A stretch of DNA of 64,000 nt from an uncultured Clostridia bacterium (GCA_947089425.1 CAMUKG010000002.1:1-64000); one strand, 5' to 3'; numbered from the stretch's first letter, positions 1 to 8,740 are shown. Numbers and translations: made by a program. Notes: generated by a model not told the origin, from the letters alone.

Positions 1-68
1 TGTTGAAAGCGAAGTTGGTGAACGGCGGTCAATCTCTGTTTGAGTGTGGAGTGAAAATTGCAATCGCT
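1..68 (-). pseudogene. IS3-family transposase OrfB, N-terminal fragment cut by window edge
   Basis: After a -1 shift on the A7 run (68-74, reverse strand) the reading continues as SDCNFHSTLKQRLTAVHQL and on to the window edge. The LTAVHQLRF segment resembles the start of IS150-type OrfB proteins. The DDE integrase domain would lie outside the window. Because OrfA upstream has a stop codon, the fusion would not be made from this copy. Confidence 0.5.
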
Positions 69-316
69 TTTTTTAAGATGAGGTTCTCCTCTTCGAGCAT
101 AGCGTTACGTTTTTGCAGTTCTTTGATCTGTTGAGCGGTGACGACGGTATCTTCATCGATCTTCACTTCGGAAAGATTGCGAACTCACTTGGAAAGAGCG
201 CTCATGGATATGCCGTACTCTTTGGAAAGTTGGGACAATGATTTGCCGTTTTGATGTAGTGTGACGATGCTCTTTTTGAACTCGTCGGTGTACTTGGGAT
301 AGTTGCTGTTTGCCAT
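29..316 (-). pseudogene. IS3-family transposase OrfA, interrupted by an in-frame TGA
   Basis: The reading starts at ATG 316 behind a GGAGAAAT ribosome site and gives a 95-codon IS3 OrfA: an HTH DNA-binding region (YPKYTDEFKKSIV, then GKSLSQLSKEYGIS) followed by a coiled coil (QIKELQKRNAMLEEEN). Codon 44, at 187-185, is TGA where this family normally has Trp (LSK-W-VR). A single G-to-A change explains it, so this copy is probably inactive unless the stop is read through. TGA ends other genes here, so a code change is unlikely. The A7 run at 68-74 is a slippery site for making an OrfAB fusion. Confidence 0.75.
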
Positions 317-386
317 TTTTATTTCTCCTTTTGTGTGTAATTTATTGTATCACTCTTCTCTCTTTTGTGTCTACTTTTTTAGTATA

Positions 387-482
387 GCTCCAGAAGAAGG
401 ACAAAGAGAGTTTGCAGCGTGGCAAGCCGAAAGGCAACAAAAACAACTTAATAAAAAATTAAATAATAAAGTGTCCCGTTAG
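387..482 (+). pseudogene. C-terminal remnant of an ORF cut by the IS element
   Basis: From about 387 an open frame runs to TAG 480-482 with a coding-like Glu/Gln/Lys-rich tail (EEGQREFAAWQAERQQKQ). It begins where the IS ends, so it is best read as the 3' end of a gene disrupted by the insertion. Too short to identify. Between 483 and 608 I see nothing convincing. Confidence 0.3.
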
Positions 483-608
483 TATAGGGATAGCCGTTGA
501 AAAAGACGGATAAGGAAAACCGCCGAAGTGGAGCGGTATATAAATGAAAGTTAGATACATAAAAGAAACATAGAAGGGTTGCGCCGAATATCATAAACCC
601 AAACAACG

Positions 609-648
609 GCAAAAGCCGATAGAGCAATTACGCTCTATCGGCTTTTGC
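609..648. terminator. Bidirectional hairpin terminator
   Basis: Perfect 17-bp inverted repeat (609-625 / 632-648) around a 6-nt loop. The stem carries an A4 tract on one side and T4 on the other, so it could terminate from either direction. It separates the IS/remnant region from the next gene; 649-783 shows no gene. Confidence 0.65.
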
Positions 649-783
649 ATTTACAATCGCTTCGGACATGCTTTTATTACAAGGATGTTGGAAGTCGGCA
701 TGGACATAAATTTTCTTTCCAAATTTTGTAGCGCCAGAATACAACACTAAATAACAACACTTCCTAAAACAAACGGGATAATT

Positions 784-1515
784 ATGGATTGGCAACAAAT
801 TTTATTTGCTGCTAATCCAAATTTGAAATTAGAGAACGCAAGCAGAGTTTCGGATTTATCTGCTTATTCTCTGTGCTTTCTTTGTGTGGGACTACCGGAA
901 TCAAAAGATTATGCGAGTTACGTGCTTGAAAGTTTAAAAGTTATAGAAAACACCGTAATCAAACTAAAAGACAAAGGATTTTGCGGATATTTAATAATAG
1001 TATCAAATCCCAATGATGCCGCAACCACCTATATAAGTAAAATGTACAAGGATGCTTTTAAAAGCATTATTGGTACAAGTACAAATTTGGACTCATTTAG
1101 GTTGGCATATATTTTAAATGAAAGTTCAGTGATTTTTGATTATGCCGTAGTCGGTAAACACGGTAGATTGTGCGTCCCGCTTGTGACAACCTTGAGTAAG
1201 CAAGAACAAGAGAAGTTAGAAAAGATGGGAGAACAAATAGTATCGCTAAAAACTCATTCCGATATTGGAATAGCATTTTCTTGCTTTAATATTTACGAAA
1301 GCATAAACGAGGGTAAGGAGTTTATAGGTGCAATTTATGATGAAAAATATGACTGTGCATTTGGATGGCTTCTTGCAGCTAAGGGCGGAGAAATTACTAA
1401 ATTAAATTTATCTATTAGCGATAGAAAATTTGAAAATTTGATTAAGGGTATCATTAATATTAAGAATGACGTTGAGTCATATATTAAATTCAAAAAACAT
1501 GCAATTACCGATTAA
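784..1515 (+). CDS. Lactate/malate dehydrogenase-like protein lacking the N-terminal NAD-binding start
   Basis: The 243-aa product aligns with the LDH/MDH family from the conserved DLxHA region onward. It has the SNPNDAATTY segment (family NPVD), TSTNLDSFRLA (family GTxLDSxR, with the substrate-binding Arg) and VVGKHGRLCVP (family GEHGDSxVP, with the catalytic His). The first 60 or so residues of the family, including the GxGxxG nucleotide loop, are absent. The upstream frame hits a TAA a few codons before ATG 784, and there is no good ribosome site. Full enzymes are about 310 aa. Either a 5'-truncated pseudogene, perhaps from recombination near the neighbouring IS, or a repurposed pseudoenzyme. 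Confidence 0.6.
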   Translation: MDWQQILFAANPNLKLENASRVSDLSAYSLCFLCVGLPESKDYASYVLESLKVIENTVIKLKDKGFCGYLIIVSNPNDAATTYISKMYKDAFKSIIGTSTNLDSFRLAYILNESSVIFDYAVVGKHGRLCVPLVTTLSKQEQEKLEKMGEQIVSLKTHSDIGIAFSCFNIYESINEGKEFIGAIYDEKYDCAFGWLLAAKGGEITKLNLSISDRKFENLIKGIINIKNDVESYIKFKKHAITD

Positions 1516-1546
1516 AAAAATGACAGCGATTCGCTGTCATTTTTTA
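1514..1546. terminator. Rho-independent terminator, probably bidirectional
   Basis: A TGACAGC/GCTGTCA stem flanked by A7 and T6 sits directly after the stop at 1515. It serves the forward gene and possibly the convergent methyltransferase. Confidence 0.8.
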
Positions 1547-1583
1547 ATTTATTTGGCATTTAATACTTTTATAATTATTTGTA

Positions 1584-2276
1584 TTATTTTGTGTTGATAT
1601 ATTCAGCAAAGAAAAAGACGGGAAGATCACTGTTTTTTATTTTGCTATCATAGGATATTGGCTCCCATGCTTGTTTTAAATTGAATCCGTATTTTGATGC
1701 AAGGTTTAGGTAATATGATAATGAGCGATGAAAATGCTCTGTTTCTCCCCAAAAATTGTTTGCAAAATGATAAGGCTCAATATACTTTTCCATCACCCGA
1801 CCATATTTGTATCCGATTTGATTTTTAAGCCAATAGCCGCCATAAAACGCGGGATGCACGATTGAATAATAAAAGATCCCGCCTGTTTTCAGGATGCGCT
1901 TGCATTCTGAAAAAATAAAATCAATATTTTCAACGTCCATTAAAACTAAATTTGAAAATATAATATCAAATTGATTATTCTCAAAGGCTAACGGCGTTGT
2001 AATATCCATAACGGAAAAATTTGATTGAGGGAATCGTTTGCGAGCAATTTCAATCATTTTTTCAGAAGCATCAATACCAATCGTTTTTGCACCAATACTT
2101 TTGAAATAATCAGTAAAAAAACCATATCCGCATCCAAGGTCGAGAATATTCTCTCCACTAAAATGTTCAAACCTGCTTTTGACTATTTTTCTGTTGCTTT
2201 CGACATATACAGATTTTTCTTGATCTTCCGCATATTTTAATGCGGCATTATTCCATTGGCTTATTACATCTTTCAT
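1584..2276 (-). CDS. Class I SAM-dependent methyltransferase
   Basis: A 230-aa soluble protein with the seven-strand methyltransferase core. Motif I (ILDLGCGYGFF) is at about residues 44-54, the acidic end of strand 2 is TIGIDAS, motif II is FDIIFSNLVLMDVE, and motif III is LKTGGIFYYSIVHP. This matches the Methyltransf_11/25 type acting on small molecules or proteins; the substrate cannot be told. A TATAAT-like -10 lies near 2324 on this strand. It is convergent with the LDH-like gene in a lower-GC stretch, which suggests acquired DNA. Confidence 0.85.
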   Translation of the reverse strand: MKDVISQWNNAALKYAEDQEKSVYVESNRKIVKSRFEHFSGENILDLGCGYGFFTDYFKSIGAKTIGIDASEKMIEIARKRFPQSNFSVMDITTPLAFENNQFDIIFSNLVLMDVENIDFIFSECKRILKTGGIFYYSIVHPAFYGGYWLKNQIGYKYGRVMEKYIEPYHFANNFWGETEHFHRSLSYYLNLASKYGFNLKQAWEPISYDSKIKNSDLPVFFFAEYINTK

Positions 2277-2442
2277 ATGATATTATCTCAATAATTGTAT
2301 GACTTTAAATCATAGATTAATTTATTATAGCACAATGGGAAGGGGGAAGTCAAGGTCATTTTTTGTTTGCCTGCCTAAAAGCCAGTTTTAAATTATAAGA
2401 AGAAACAATCCTATAATCGGGTTTTATGTATTGAGAGAGAAT

Positions 2443-2580
2443 ATGTTTTCTATAGACATGAAGAAAGAATTTTCCCAAAAATATCTTCCGGAGGTCTATA
2501 ATCTTTATCAAGATAAGAGGAAAAAAGACCGCTACATTAACCCGTTTATAGACGAAAGTTCGATAGGCGAAGATTTATGA
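2443..2580 (+). CDS. Small hypothetical protein or gene remnant (45 aa)
   Basis: ATG 2443 follows a GAGAGAG ribosome-like site and reads 45 codons to TGA 2578-2580 (includes LPEVYNLYQDKRKKDRYIN). The composition looks coding, but there is no recognisable domain and it could be a fragment. The rest of the 2277-2738 gap holds the promoter and terminator listed separately. Confidence 0.3.
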   Translation: MFSIDMKKEFSQKYLPEVYNLYQDKRKKDRYINPFIDESSIGEDL

Positions 2581-2608
2581 AGCGGCGAGAATAAAAGCAA
2601 TAGCGGAG

Positions 2609-2645
2609 GGCTTGCAAATTCGGCGTAATTTGCAAGCCGCGTCTT
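2609..2645 (+). terminator. Hairpin terminator
   Basis: GGCTTGCAAATT pairs with AATTTGCAAGCC, followed by GCGTCTTTT. It ends the 2443 ORF transcript and precedes the 2656 promoter. Confidence 0.6.
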
Positions 2646-2655
2646 TTAATTGCGC

Positions 2656-2684
2656 TTGACGAGAGGCGGATTATATGGTAAAAT
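2656..2684 (+). promoter_or_regulatory. Sigma-A-type promoter for the RpiB-family gene
   Basis: TTGACG (2656-2661), a 17-nt spacer, then TAAAAT (2679-2684). It lies 55 nt upstream of the ATG at 2739. Confidence 0.7.
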
Positions 2685-2738
2685 GATTTAAAGTTAAACT
2701 TTAAAATTACAGTGTTAAAAACGCGAAAAGAGAAAATC

Positions 2739-3311
2739 ATGAAAACGGTTAAAGATAAATATTTGGTAGTTGGCGCCGATTTTGCGGGATTTCCGCTTAA
2801 AGAAGCTGTGGTTGCGCACCTGAAAGCAAAGGGTTGGAAGATAGAGGATTTGGGCGTGAGAAAAGACAGCGACCCGAACGACACCGACAATATGTTTCAC
2901 CGTGTGGGGCTTAGAGTTGGCGCTAAGATAAGCGAGGGCGAATACGAGCGTGCGCTTTTGTTTTGCGGCACCGGCATGGGAATACATATCGCTGCAAGCA
3001 AATGCCCTCACGTTCATGCCGGCGTTGTGGAAAGCGTTCCCGCCGCATTGAGAGCGATTACGGGCAACGGCGTGAACGTGCTCGCAATGGGCGCGTTTTA
3101 CGTGGCTACCGCAATGGGGTGCGACATTGCCGACGCGTATCTTAACGCCGAGCTCGGCAGCGGTTATGAATGGTGGCACAATTTCTACGAATTCCACAAA
3201 CTTGCTATCGACGAACTCGAAGCGTTCGATTACGGCGAGTTCAAAAAGAACGGCTTTAAAGTGAAAAAACTCGGCGACTTCGATTTGACTTTGGAAACCA
3301 AACCCGAATAA
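2739..3311 (+). CDS. RpiB/LacA/LacB-family sugar-phosphate isomerase
   Basis: The 190-aa product belongs to the family of ribose-5-phosphate isomerase B and galactose-6-phosphate isomerase. The N-terminus reads VVGADFAGFPLKEAV; RpiB normally has DHAG here, so the usual His is Phe. The catalytic Cys motif FCGTGMGI is at about residues 75-82, followed by IHIAASK and GVNVLAMGA. It is about 40 aa longer than standard RpiB, with a charged C-terminal extension. I chose ATG 2739 over an upstream GTG at 2712 because of the purine-rich site just before it. Single gene between its own promoter and terminator. Exact substrate uncertain. Confidence 0.8.
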   Translation: MKTVKDKYLVVGADFAGFPLKEAVVAHLKAKGWKIEDLGVRKDSDPNDTDNMFHRVGLRVGAKISEGEYERALLFCGTGMGIHIAASKCPHVHAGVVESVPAALRAITGNGVNVLAMGAFYVATAMGCDIADAYLNAELGSGYEWWHNFYEFHKLAIDELEAFDYGEFKKNGFKVKKLGDFDLTLETKPE

Positions 3312-3338
3312 AAGCCGTTTTAGCTAAATAAGAAAATA

Positions 3339-3373
3339 AAACCCGTAAGGCGATTACGCTTGCGGGTTTTTGC
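3339..3373 (+). terminator. Rho-independent terminator
   Basis: An ACCCGTAAG/CTTGCGGGT stem followed by T5, just after the RpiB-family gene. Confidence 0.8.
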
Positions 3374-3423
3374 TACGTATTTTATGCCCCACAAACGTGG
3401 GTGAAGTAGAAAACTTGAAAATA

Positions 3424-3452
3424 TTGACAAAGAATGTAAATAAGTATAATAT
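3424..3452 (+). promoter_or_regulatory. Promoter for lipoprotein gene
   Basis: TTGACA at 3424-3429. The -10 is TATAAT at 3445-3450 (15-nt spacer) or TAATAT at 3447-3452 (17 nt). Leader to ATG 3526 is about 65 nt. Confidence 0.6.
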
Positions 3453-3525
3453 ATTTGTATAATAACGTAGACTTTTTGAGGTTATAGAAGAGAACCGAAG
3501 AAAAAAGAAGAAGAGAGAATCTATT

Positions 3526-4785
3526 ATGGCAAAAGTAAAAACGGGGAAGAACGGAATTGTTGCAAAAGTTCGACGCATAACCGCGTTGGGTTTTATTGCG
3601 CTTTTGGTTTTTATGCTGATTGCGTGCGCCGACAAGTCACGCGTGGAAACTACTAACGACGTTTTGCCGTCGGTAACAAAACCCTCCGCGCCCGATGATG
3701 AAACGCAACCCGATAATAACGACGAAAACCCGTCGTTGCCCGAAATTCCGAACGACAAAGAACCCGACGGGGAAACGCCGCCTCCGAGCGAGGGCGACAA
3801 AGAACCCGACAAAGAAGAACCGGGCGGCGACAAAGAACCCGACAAAGAACCTGACAAGGAAGAGCTCGAAAAACCCGAGCCGCCGCAACCTACCGAACCG
3901 ACAAAAAGCGTTTTCGAGGGAAGTTGGTGCGGTTGGCTTGTGGAAAACGGCAAAAGCTACGAGTATGCTCTCGAAATAGATTCGAAAGGTAAACTGTTGC
4001 CGAAGTCGGTCTTAAAAACAAGCGACAAAGCGGACGAAGAAACATACGACTTGTATTCGGTTTGCGACGCTATCGAGAATAGCTGTTCGCTCACTATTAC
4101 TTTTCGCGAAGACGGAAATAAAAACGCGACTTTAATTTATGCGGACAACAAAATGGAAGTTAGGGGATTTTCGGGCGAAACGCTCAGCCTTGCGAAAGGC
4201 TCTGTTTGTAATAAAGACGACATGTTAACGAGACTCGAAGGAACGTATTTTGGAAGCGATACGGGAGAGAACGGCGAAACGTTTGAATACGCATTATCGT
4301 TTGCTCGAAACGGAGACTGTTTTTCGGAAGACGGCACTTACGAGTTTTACTCGATTAAAATCATGAACGGCGTTATAACGGTGGAAGATTCTGTTAGCGA
4401 ATACGAGCTCGTATTTGATTACGAAAACCGCGTTTTAACTTTTGCGAGTTCTCCTGCGGGCGAGAGCACGGCACTTGTGCGCGAGGTTATCGTAGCTCCG
4501 CCCGAAAAGTTTTTAGGCGTGTGGAAAAACGTTAAAATGGACGGCTTTCTCGTGTATGAATTGACGCTCCGGGCGGACGGCGGCTTTTCGCTGTTTAAAA
4601 TTATCGACGAAGAAAGATTTGACGTTAGCGAAAATTACACGATTTCTTATAATCGGAACGAAGTGCTTTTAACGGGAAAGACTATTTCCGACAGTAGCGT
4701 CAAGCTCGAATACAACAAACTTTCGGACAGTTTCACTATGCAGTCGGATTTTACGGGAGAACAATCGCATTTCGAAAGAGCATGA
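3526..4785 (+). CDS. Surface lipoprotein with acidic linker and three related beta-type repeats
   Basis: The 419-aa protein has a membrane segment (about residues 18-33) ending in a lipobox (LIAC, Cys34), so it is likely lipid-anchored on the outer membrane face. Residues 36-125 are a low-complexity Pro/Glu/Asp/Lys linker built on DKEPDKE. The rest holds three segments that each begin with an aromatic-Gly pattern (FEGSWCGW near 130, LEGTYFGS near 239, FLGVWKNV near 330) and continue with alternating strands, like small lipocalin-type or copper-resistance-type barrels. Ribosome site AGAAGAGAG. No enzyme motif; ligand unknown. Confidence 0.75.
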   Translation: MAKVKTGKNGIVAKVRRITALGFIALLVFMLIACADKSRVETTNDVLPSVTKPSAPDDETQPDNNDENPSLPEIPNDKEPDGETPPPSEGDKEPDKEEPGGDKEPDKEPDKEELEKPEPPQPTEPTKSVFEGSWCGWLVENGKSYEYALEIDSKGKLLPKSVLKTSDKADEETYDLYSVCDAIENSCSLTITFREDGNKNATLIYADNKMEVRGFSGETLSLAKGSVCNKDDMLTRLEGTYFGSDTGENGETFEYALSFARNGDCFSEDGTYEFYSIKIMNGVITVEDSVSEYELVFDYENRVLTFASSPAGESTALVREVIVAPPEKFLGVWKNVKMDGFLVYELTLRADGGFSLFKIIDEERFDVSENYTISYNRNEVLLTGKTISDSSVKLEYNKLSDSFTMQSDFTGEQSHFERA

Positions 4786-4862
4786 ATTTTAAAAATAAAT
4801 TTTTTCGGGTTTTACGTTAGTTTCAATCGATATAATTTAATTAAAATCTAATCTTATAAATA

Positions 4863-4892
4863 TTGACTGAAAACGCGTGTTCGGAGTAAAAT
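4863..4892 (+). promoter_or_regulatory. Promoter for the 1245-aa membrane-anchored protein
   Basis: TTGACT (4863-4868), 18-nt spacer, TAAAAT (4887-4892). Confidence 0.6.
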
Positions 4893-4950
4893 AAAAGCAT
4901 AAACTAAGTGAGCGAAAAGAACTCTATTTTACCGACACGGAGAATGCAAA

Positions 4951-7900
4951 ATGGCGAAAAAAATCGTTCAAACCGACAACATAGTTGCGGGCGGAAAAGG
5001 AACGCAAAAGGCGCAAAACGGAAAAGCACCCGTTAAAAAGAAAAAACACGGTTGCAGAAATTGCCTCATAGCGACTCTTGTGTTTATTTTGGTTATAGGA
5101 GTGGCGGGATATTTCACCGCCGACTTTTTCACGCGAAAATATATCGATATGAGTTTATCGAGCTGTTTCGGCGTGTTGCACGATTTGCGTTCGGTAAAAC
5201 CGAAAAAAATAGTTACGAACGGTTACGGCGAAAGCGACTACAAACAGTTTAACACGGAACTCAAACATCAACTGTTTTTAAAGAGCGACGTCGATTTCAG
5301 TTCGGATAAGCTCATAAGCTCGATTATAGACAACATAAACGAAGAGGACGAAGACGAAACCGCTCCCGATTCCGAAAATTTGCTCGCGCGTTCGGCGAGC
5401 GCGCTCGGTGCCGGACTTGATTCGAGCGGCTTTTTAACCGAACTTACCGAGCTTTATGTGCGTGAAAATATGGACGCGGAGCGGCTCGGCGGTTACAGAG
5501 CGGAAAATCATTCCGAATACGCAATGCACATTTCCGACAAAATGCTTGCGTCGGCTGTGAACAAAGCTATAAATTCTGTGGGAAAACTCGACGCCGTCGC
5601 CGAAATGCTCTCCGAGTTCAACGTTGAGAAACTGAGCGATATTGCGAGCATAGACCAAGTTATATTCGGCGAACACAGGGGAACGAAAAACGGCGAAGAA
5701 GCAAACGTTAAGGCGTTTACCGCAACGCTGTCGGTGAATTTGCGCGCGGTAGCCAACTCGTTTTTAAAAGAGAAGACGGGGCAAGACCTCAGCTTTATAA
5801 GCAAAATGTTTTTGCCCAAGCGTTTTTATGTGACTGTTGTGGTGCCGTTAGAGACGGGCGCGAAAATAGACAACGCGGTGTATTTGAACAACATGAGCGA
5901 CGCGAAAATGAACCGCGCGTATAAACTTATAGACAATATCACTGCGGCGGCGGGAAGCAAGCTCAACGCAAAAGAGAAAATTTCGGGCGCGATTCTCGAC
6001 TCTATGAGCGAAGTGACCGAAAACGTCAACGAAGTGTTCCCGCTTTCCGAAGCGCAAAACGGAGTAGTGGAATTCGACGTGTTTCAAAAGGTAATCGAGC
6101 TCGGCAAAATAAACGAAGAGAACGGAGAACTAAAACCCGAAGAGAAGAGACTGAACGCGAGCGACATAATAGGCACGCTTTCGGGGCTTGTGGCGAGCAG
6201 CGCCGACGACGCCGTGAAAGAACAATATGACTTTTCGCATCAATATTTCGATTCCGTCGCCGATAAAGTGGTGTACGTTAAAACGGCTAATCCCGCCGAC
6301 GAAGTGGCGGGCATGGAGTGGCTCGACTACAAAGAATTCTTCATGCAAGAGCTTTCGAAAAAATATATGCTCGACCTCACTATGGGCACGTCCGACCCGT
6401 CCGACGACGTGACGTTCGACGACCTTATGCACCTTTTCGGGCTCGGCGACCCGCTCGAAACGCCCAAAGAACTCGAACTTCTCGATTTGTTCGACGCAAG
6501 CAAACTGCACGACATTTTCAACGAAGAGAACAAAAAGGTGAACGTTGACAGCCGTATGCTCGGCGCTATTTTGCAAACGCAGATAAACAATATTATTGCG
6601 AGCGGCGGTTCGCTCGGCTCGGGCAATCCCAAGCTCGAATACGTTTACACATATCTCACGAGCGAAAACCACGTTATGCACAATATGCTCGAAGCCGCGA
6701 TTTCGCTCGACGTTCGTTCGCTGTTGCCCAAAGATGCGGGAGTTTCTTCGATAGTGGCGGGGCTTGCGGGAGAACGCGCCGTAGTAACGTTTAACGTGGA
6801 CATTACGCCCAAAGGAGAAGAGGGCTTCAATTATATCGCGGGCGCGCTTTCGTATAACGGCTTGAACAAAGAGAAAACCGAGCTTGTGCTTAAAACGGTG
6901 TCAACTTTTATTAACGATTTCAGCCCCGAAAAGCTTTTGGAGCAAGTCGAAACTCCTATACGCGACACTATAAGTAAAATGAGCGACGTTATTTCGGTGA
7001 AACTTTGTTCGTCGCAAATAGACCTTGACGCGACGCCCGACACTCTTCCGCCCGCGATTCAGCTTTCGGACGTGTTCGAAACGGTTAAAAACATGCTGTT
7101 TAGAGAGGACGCGGACATTACGGCTCAGGGAATAGAAGACGTTTTGAGAAGCGTTGACGCGGTGAACGGCACGAACTACGAGCAAGAGTATCTTAAAAAC
7201 GTCAGTCTTTCCGCCGATTATTCGGCGTCGCTCGGCGAGCTCACTCGAAAATATTATATAAAGGGCGATTACGAAACTTTCGATTCGCTTTTCGGCGACG
7301 GCGGACTTCTCGCGTCGGGGAGCAAATTCGACTCCGAAAAATTCGAGCTCGACAAACTGTATCACGACCCTTCGCCCGAAGAATCGCTCCGCCCGCTGTT
7401 CGGCGACGGCGACATTGCCGCGCTCGTTCTCGAAAAGATGAGGAGCGAAACCGATTCTGGAAGCGAACTTTATACTCACTTGTTGAAAGTTAAGGGCGTG
7501 CGCGTGAGCACGGCGAACGGCAAACCTACGCTCACCGCCGTTTTCGAGCTCGATTCCTCTTCGCTTGTTGATGCGAACAACGCGGACGAACTAAGACTGT
7601 TGCCGGCAAATAAAGTTTACTTGCGCGCAACGGTTAAGCTCTCGTCGGTGGGGTATTATGAGCAAACGAGCGGCGAAGAATTTACGGGTGACGGGGTACC
7701 GAGCGAGGATTATACGGCGTTTTATCGCACCGAACTCACGCTAAACGACATGAGCGCCGATACCTATCGCACCGCCGTCAAAATGTTCGAAAGCCTCAAT
7801 AAGAACAAAGACGAGGGGAGCGCGAAAGCCGTAAACTTCGACGCCGTAGCGCGCGACATAGGCGCGGTGGTGCACGGCAGACTTTCACTGATGCAAGAGT

Positions 7901-8688
7901 CGCTCGGCACCGACACTGAGTTTGTAGACGGCGGATTGAGGCTCTCTTCGGTGTATGGCTATATGCGCACCGCGCTGTTGCCAAAAGACTCTACCGCCAC
8001 AGCCGCCGACGTGAAAGCGGCGGTGCAAGGACTCGTTGCAAAAAATAAAGCGGAAGACTCCGAGCACAATTATAACGCCGAAAAAATACTCGTAAATCCG
8101 CTTAATGACGTTGTGGCGCACAAGTTCGAAAACGGTAAAATATCGGCGACCGACCGCTCGTTCGGGCGTGGTCTCGCGGGCGGCTTTAACGTGGATTTGG
8201 GCGGCGGAATAAGCTATACGGCGCCCGCAGTGCTCGGCGACGGAAACGGTTACGCGCTCGCGCAACTAAATATTTTGAGCGGCTCTCTCGGCGAAAGAGA
8301 AGAATTCTTAACAAGTTTCGGCAGGGCGCTGAACGCAAGCGGAACTTATGCGGAGCTCACGTTCACCCTTAAATTGCAAGAAATAGCTACGGGCGACTTT
8401 AAAAACGCGCTTCCCGAAAGCGTGAGCGTAACCGTGCTTTTTGCTAAGAGCGCGAGCGGCTTCGAGTTCGAGTATTTCCGCATAAACGAATTGAACGAAG
8501 CGCGTCAAAATATTTTGTTCGACCTCGCGGGAATAGACGTTGAAAAATACGTACAGTCGCAAATAACTAAAAGCGAAACCGCTCTCGCCGCATATTCTGG
8601 CGCAGAACTTTATTCGCTGTCGTCCGCGCCGAGCGGAGCGTATCCCGAAGGCGGAATGGGCTATATCGAATTTTTACCCAACGCCTAA
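4951..8688 (+). CDS. Large membrane-anchored extracytoplasmic protein, function unknown
   Basis: 1245 aa. A Lys-rich cytoplasmic start (PVKKKKHGCRNC) leads into a single membrane helix at about residues 39-57 (LIATLVFILVIGVAGYFTA) and a very long extracytoplasmic portion. That portion alternates acidic loops with recurring stretches of the type DVISVKLCSSQIDLD and VEKLSDIASIDQVIF, suggesting repeated modules, but I recognise no catalytic motif or known domain. No signal-peptidase or LPxTG site is evident, so it is probably a type II membrane protein. The codon use (gcg/gac-rich) matches the neighbouring core genes. It sits directly before recF; the stop and the recF promoter are only 15 nt apart. 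Confidence 0.7.
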   Translation: MAKKIVQTDNIVAGGKGTQKAQNGKAPVKKKKHGCRNCLIATLVFILVIGVAGYFTADFFTRKYIDMSLSSCFGVLHDLRSVKPKKIVTNGYGESDYKQFNTELKHQLFLKSDVDFSSDKLISSIIDNINEEDEDETAPDSENLLARSASALGAGLDSSGFLTELTELYVRENMDAERLGGYRAENHSEYAMHISDKMLASAVNKAINSVGKLDAVAEMLSEFNVEKLSDIASIDQVIFGEHRGTKNGEEANVKAFTATLSVNLRAVANSFLKEKTGQDLSFISKMFLPKRFYVTVVVPLETGAKIDNAVYLNNMSDAKMNRAYKLIDNITAAAGSKLNAKEKISGAILDSMSEVTENVNEVFPLSEAQNGVVEFDVFQKVIELGKINEENGELKPEEKRLNASDIIGTLSGLVASSADDAVKEQYDFSHQYFDSVADKVVYVKTANPADEVAGMEWLDYKEFFMQELSKKYMLDLTMGTSDPSDDVTFDDLMHLFGLGDPLETPKELELLDLFDASKLHDIFNEENKKVNVDSRMLGAILQTQINNIIASGGSLGSGNPKLEYVYTYLTSENHVMHNMLEAAISLDVRSLLPKDAGVSSIVAGLAGERAVVTFNVDITPKGEEGFNYIAGALSYNGLNKEKTELVLKTVSTFINDFSPEKLLEQVETPIRDTISKMSDVISVKLCSSQIDLDATPDTLPPAIQLSDVFETVKNMLFREDADITAQGIEDVLRSVDAVNGTNYEQEYLKNVSLSADYSASLGELTRKYYIKGDYETFDSLFGDGGLLASGSKFDSEKFELDKLYHDPSPEESLRPLFGDGDIAALVLEKMRSETDSGSELYTHLLKVKGVRVSTANGKPTLTAVFELDSSSLVDANNADELRLLPANKVYLRATVKLSSVGYYEQTSGEEFTGDGVPSEDYTAFYRTELTLNDMSADTYRTAVKMFESLNKNKDEGSAKAVNFDAVARDIGAVVHGRLSLMQESLGTDTEFVDGGLRLSSVYGYMRTALLPKDSTATAADVKAAVQGLVAKNKAEDSEHNYNAEKILVNPLNDVVAHKFENGKISATDRSFGRGLAGGFNVDLGGGISYTAPAVLGDGNGYALAQLNILSGSLGEREEFLTSFGRALNASGTYAELTFTLKLQEIATGDFKNALPESVSVTVLFAKSASGFEFEYFRINELNEARQNILFDLAGIDVEKYVQSQITKSETALAAYSGAELYSLSSAPSGAYPEGGMGYIEFLPNA

Positions 8689-8702
8689 CTCGCCGTTTGC
8701 GC

Positions 8703-8731
8703 TTGATTTCTTGCGGACGGTGTGATATACT
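8703..8731 (+). promoter_or_regulatory. recF promoter placed very close to the start codon
   Basis: TTGATT (8703-8708), 17-nt spacer, TATACT (8726-8731). Only 9 nt separate the -10 from ATG 8741, and no Shine-Dalgarno sequence lies between, so the mRNA may be leaderless or nearly so. Confidence 0.65.
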
Positions 8732-8740
8732 AAAATCGTT

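Larger units (their letters stand above)
1..388 (-). mobile_element. IS3-family insertion sequence, one end
   Basis: The reverse strand carries an IS3-type orfA and, in the -1 frame, the first codons of orfB, which runs off the window start. The element's outer end lies near 370-390, where the orfA leader gives way to unrelated coding-like sequence. I cannot fix the terminal inverted repeat because the other end is outside the window. The family call rests on the orfA helix-turn-helix plus leucine-zipper layout and on an A7 run suited to -1 frameshifting. Confidence 0.8.

Noticed and set aside
185..187. TGA read as tryptophan (alternative genetic code)
   Set aside because: Other intact genes in the window end with TGA, and no conserved Trp elsewhere is encoded by TGA.
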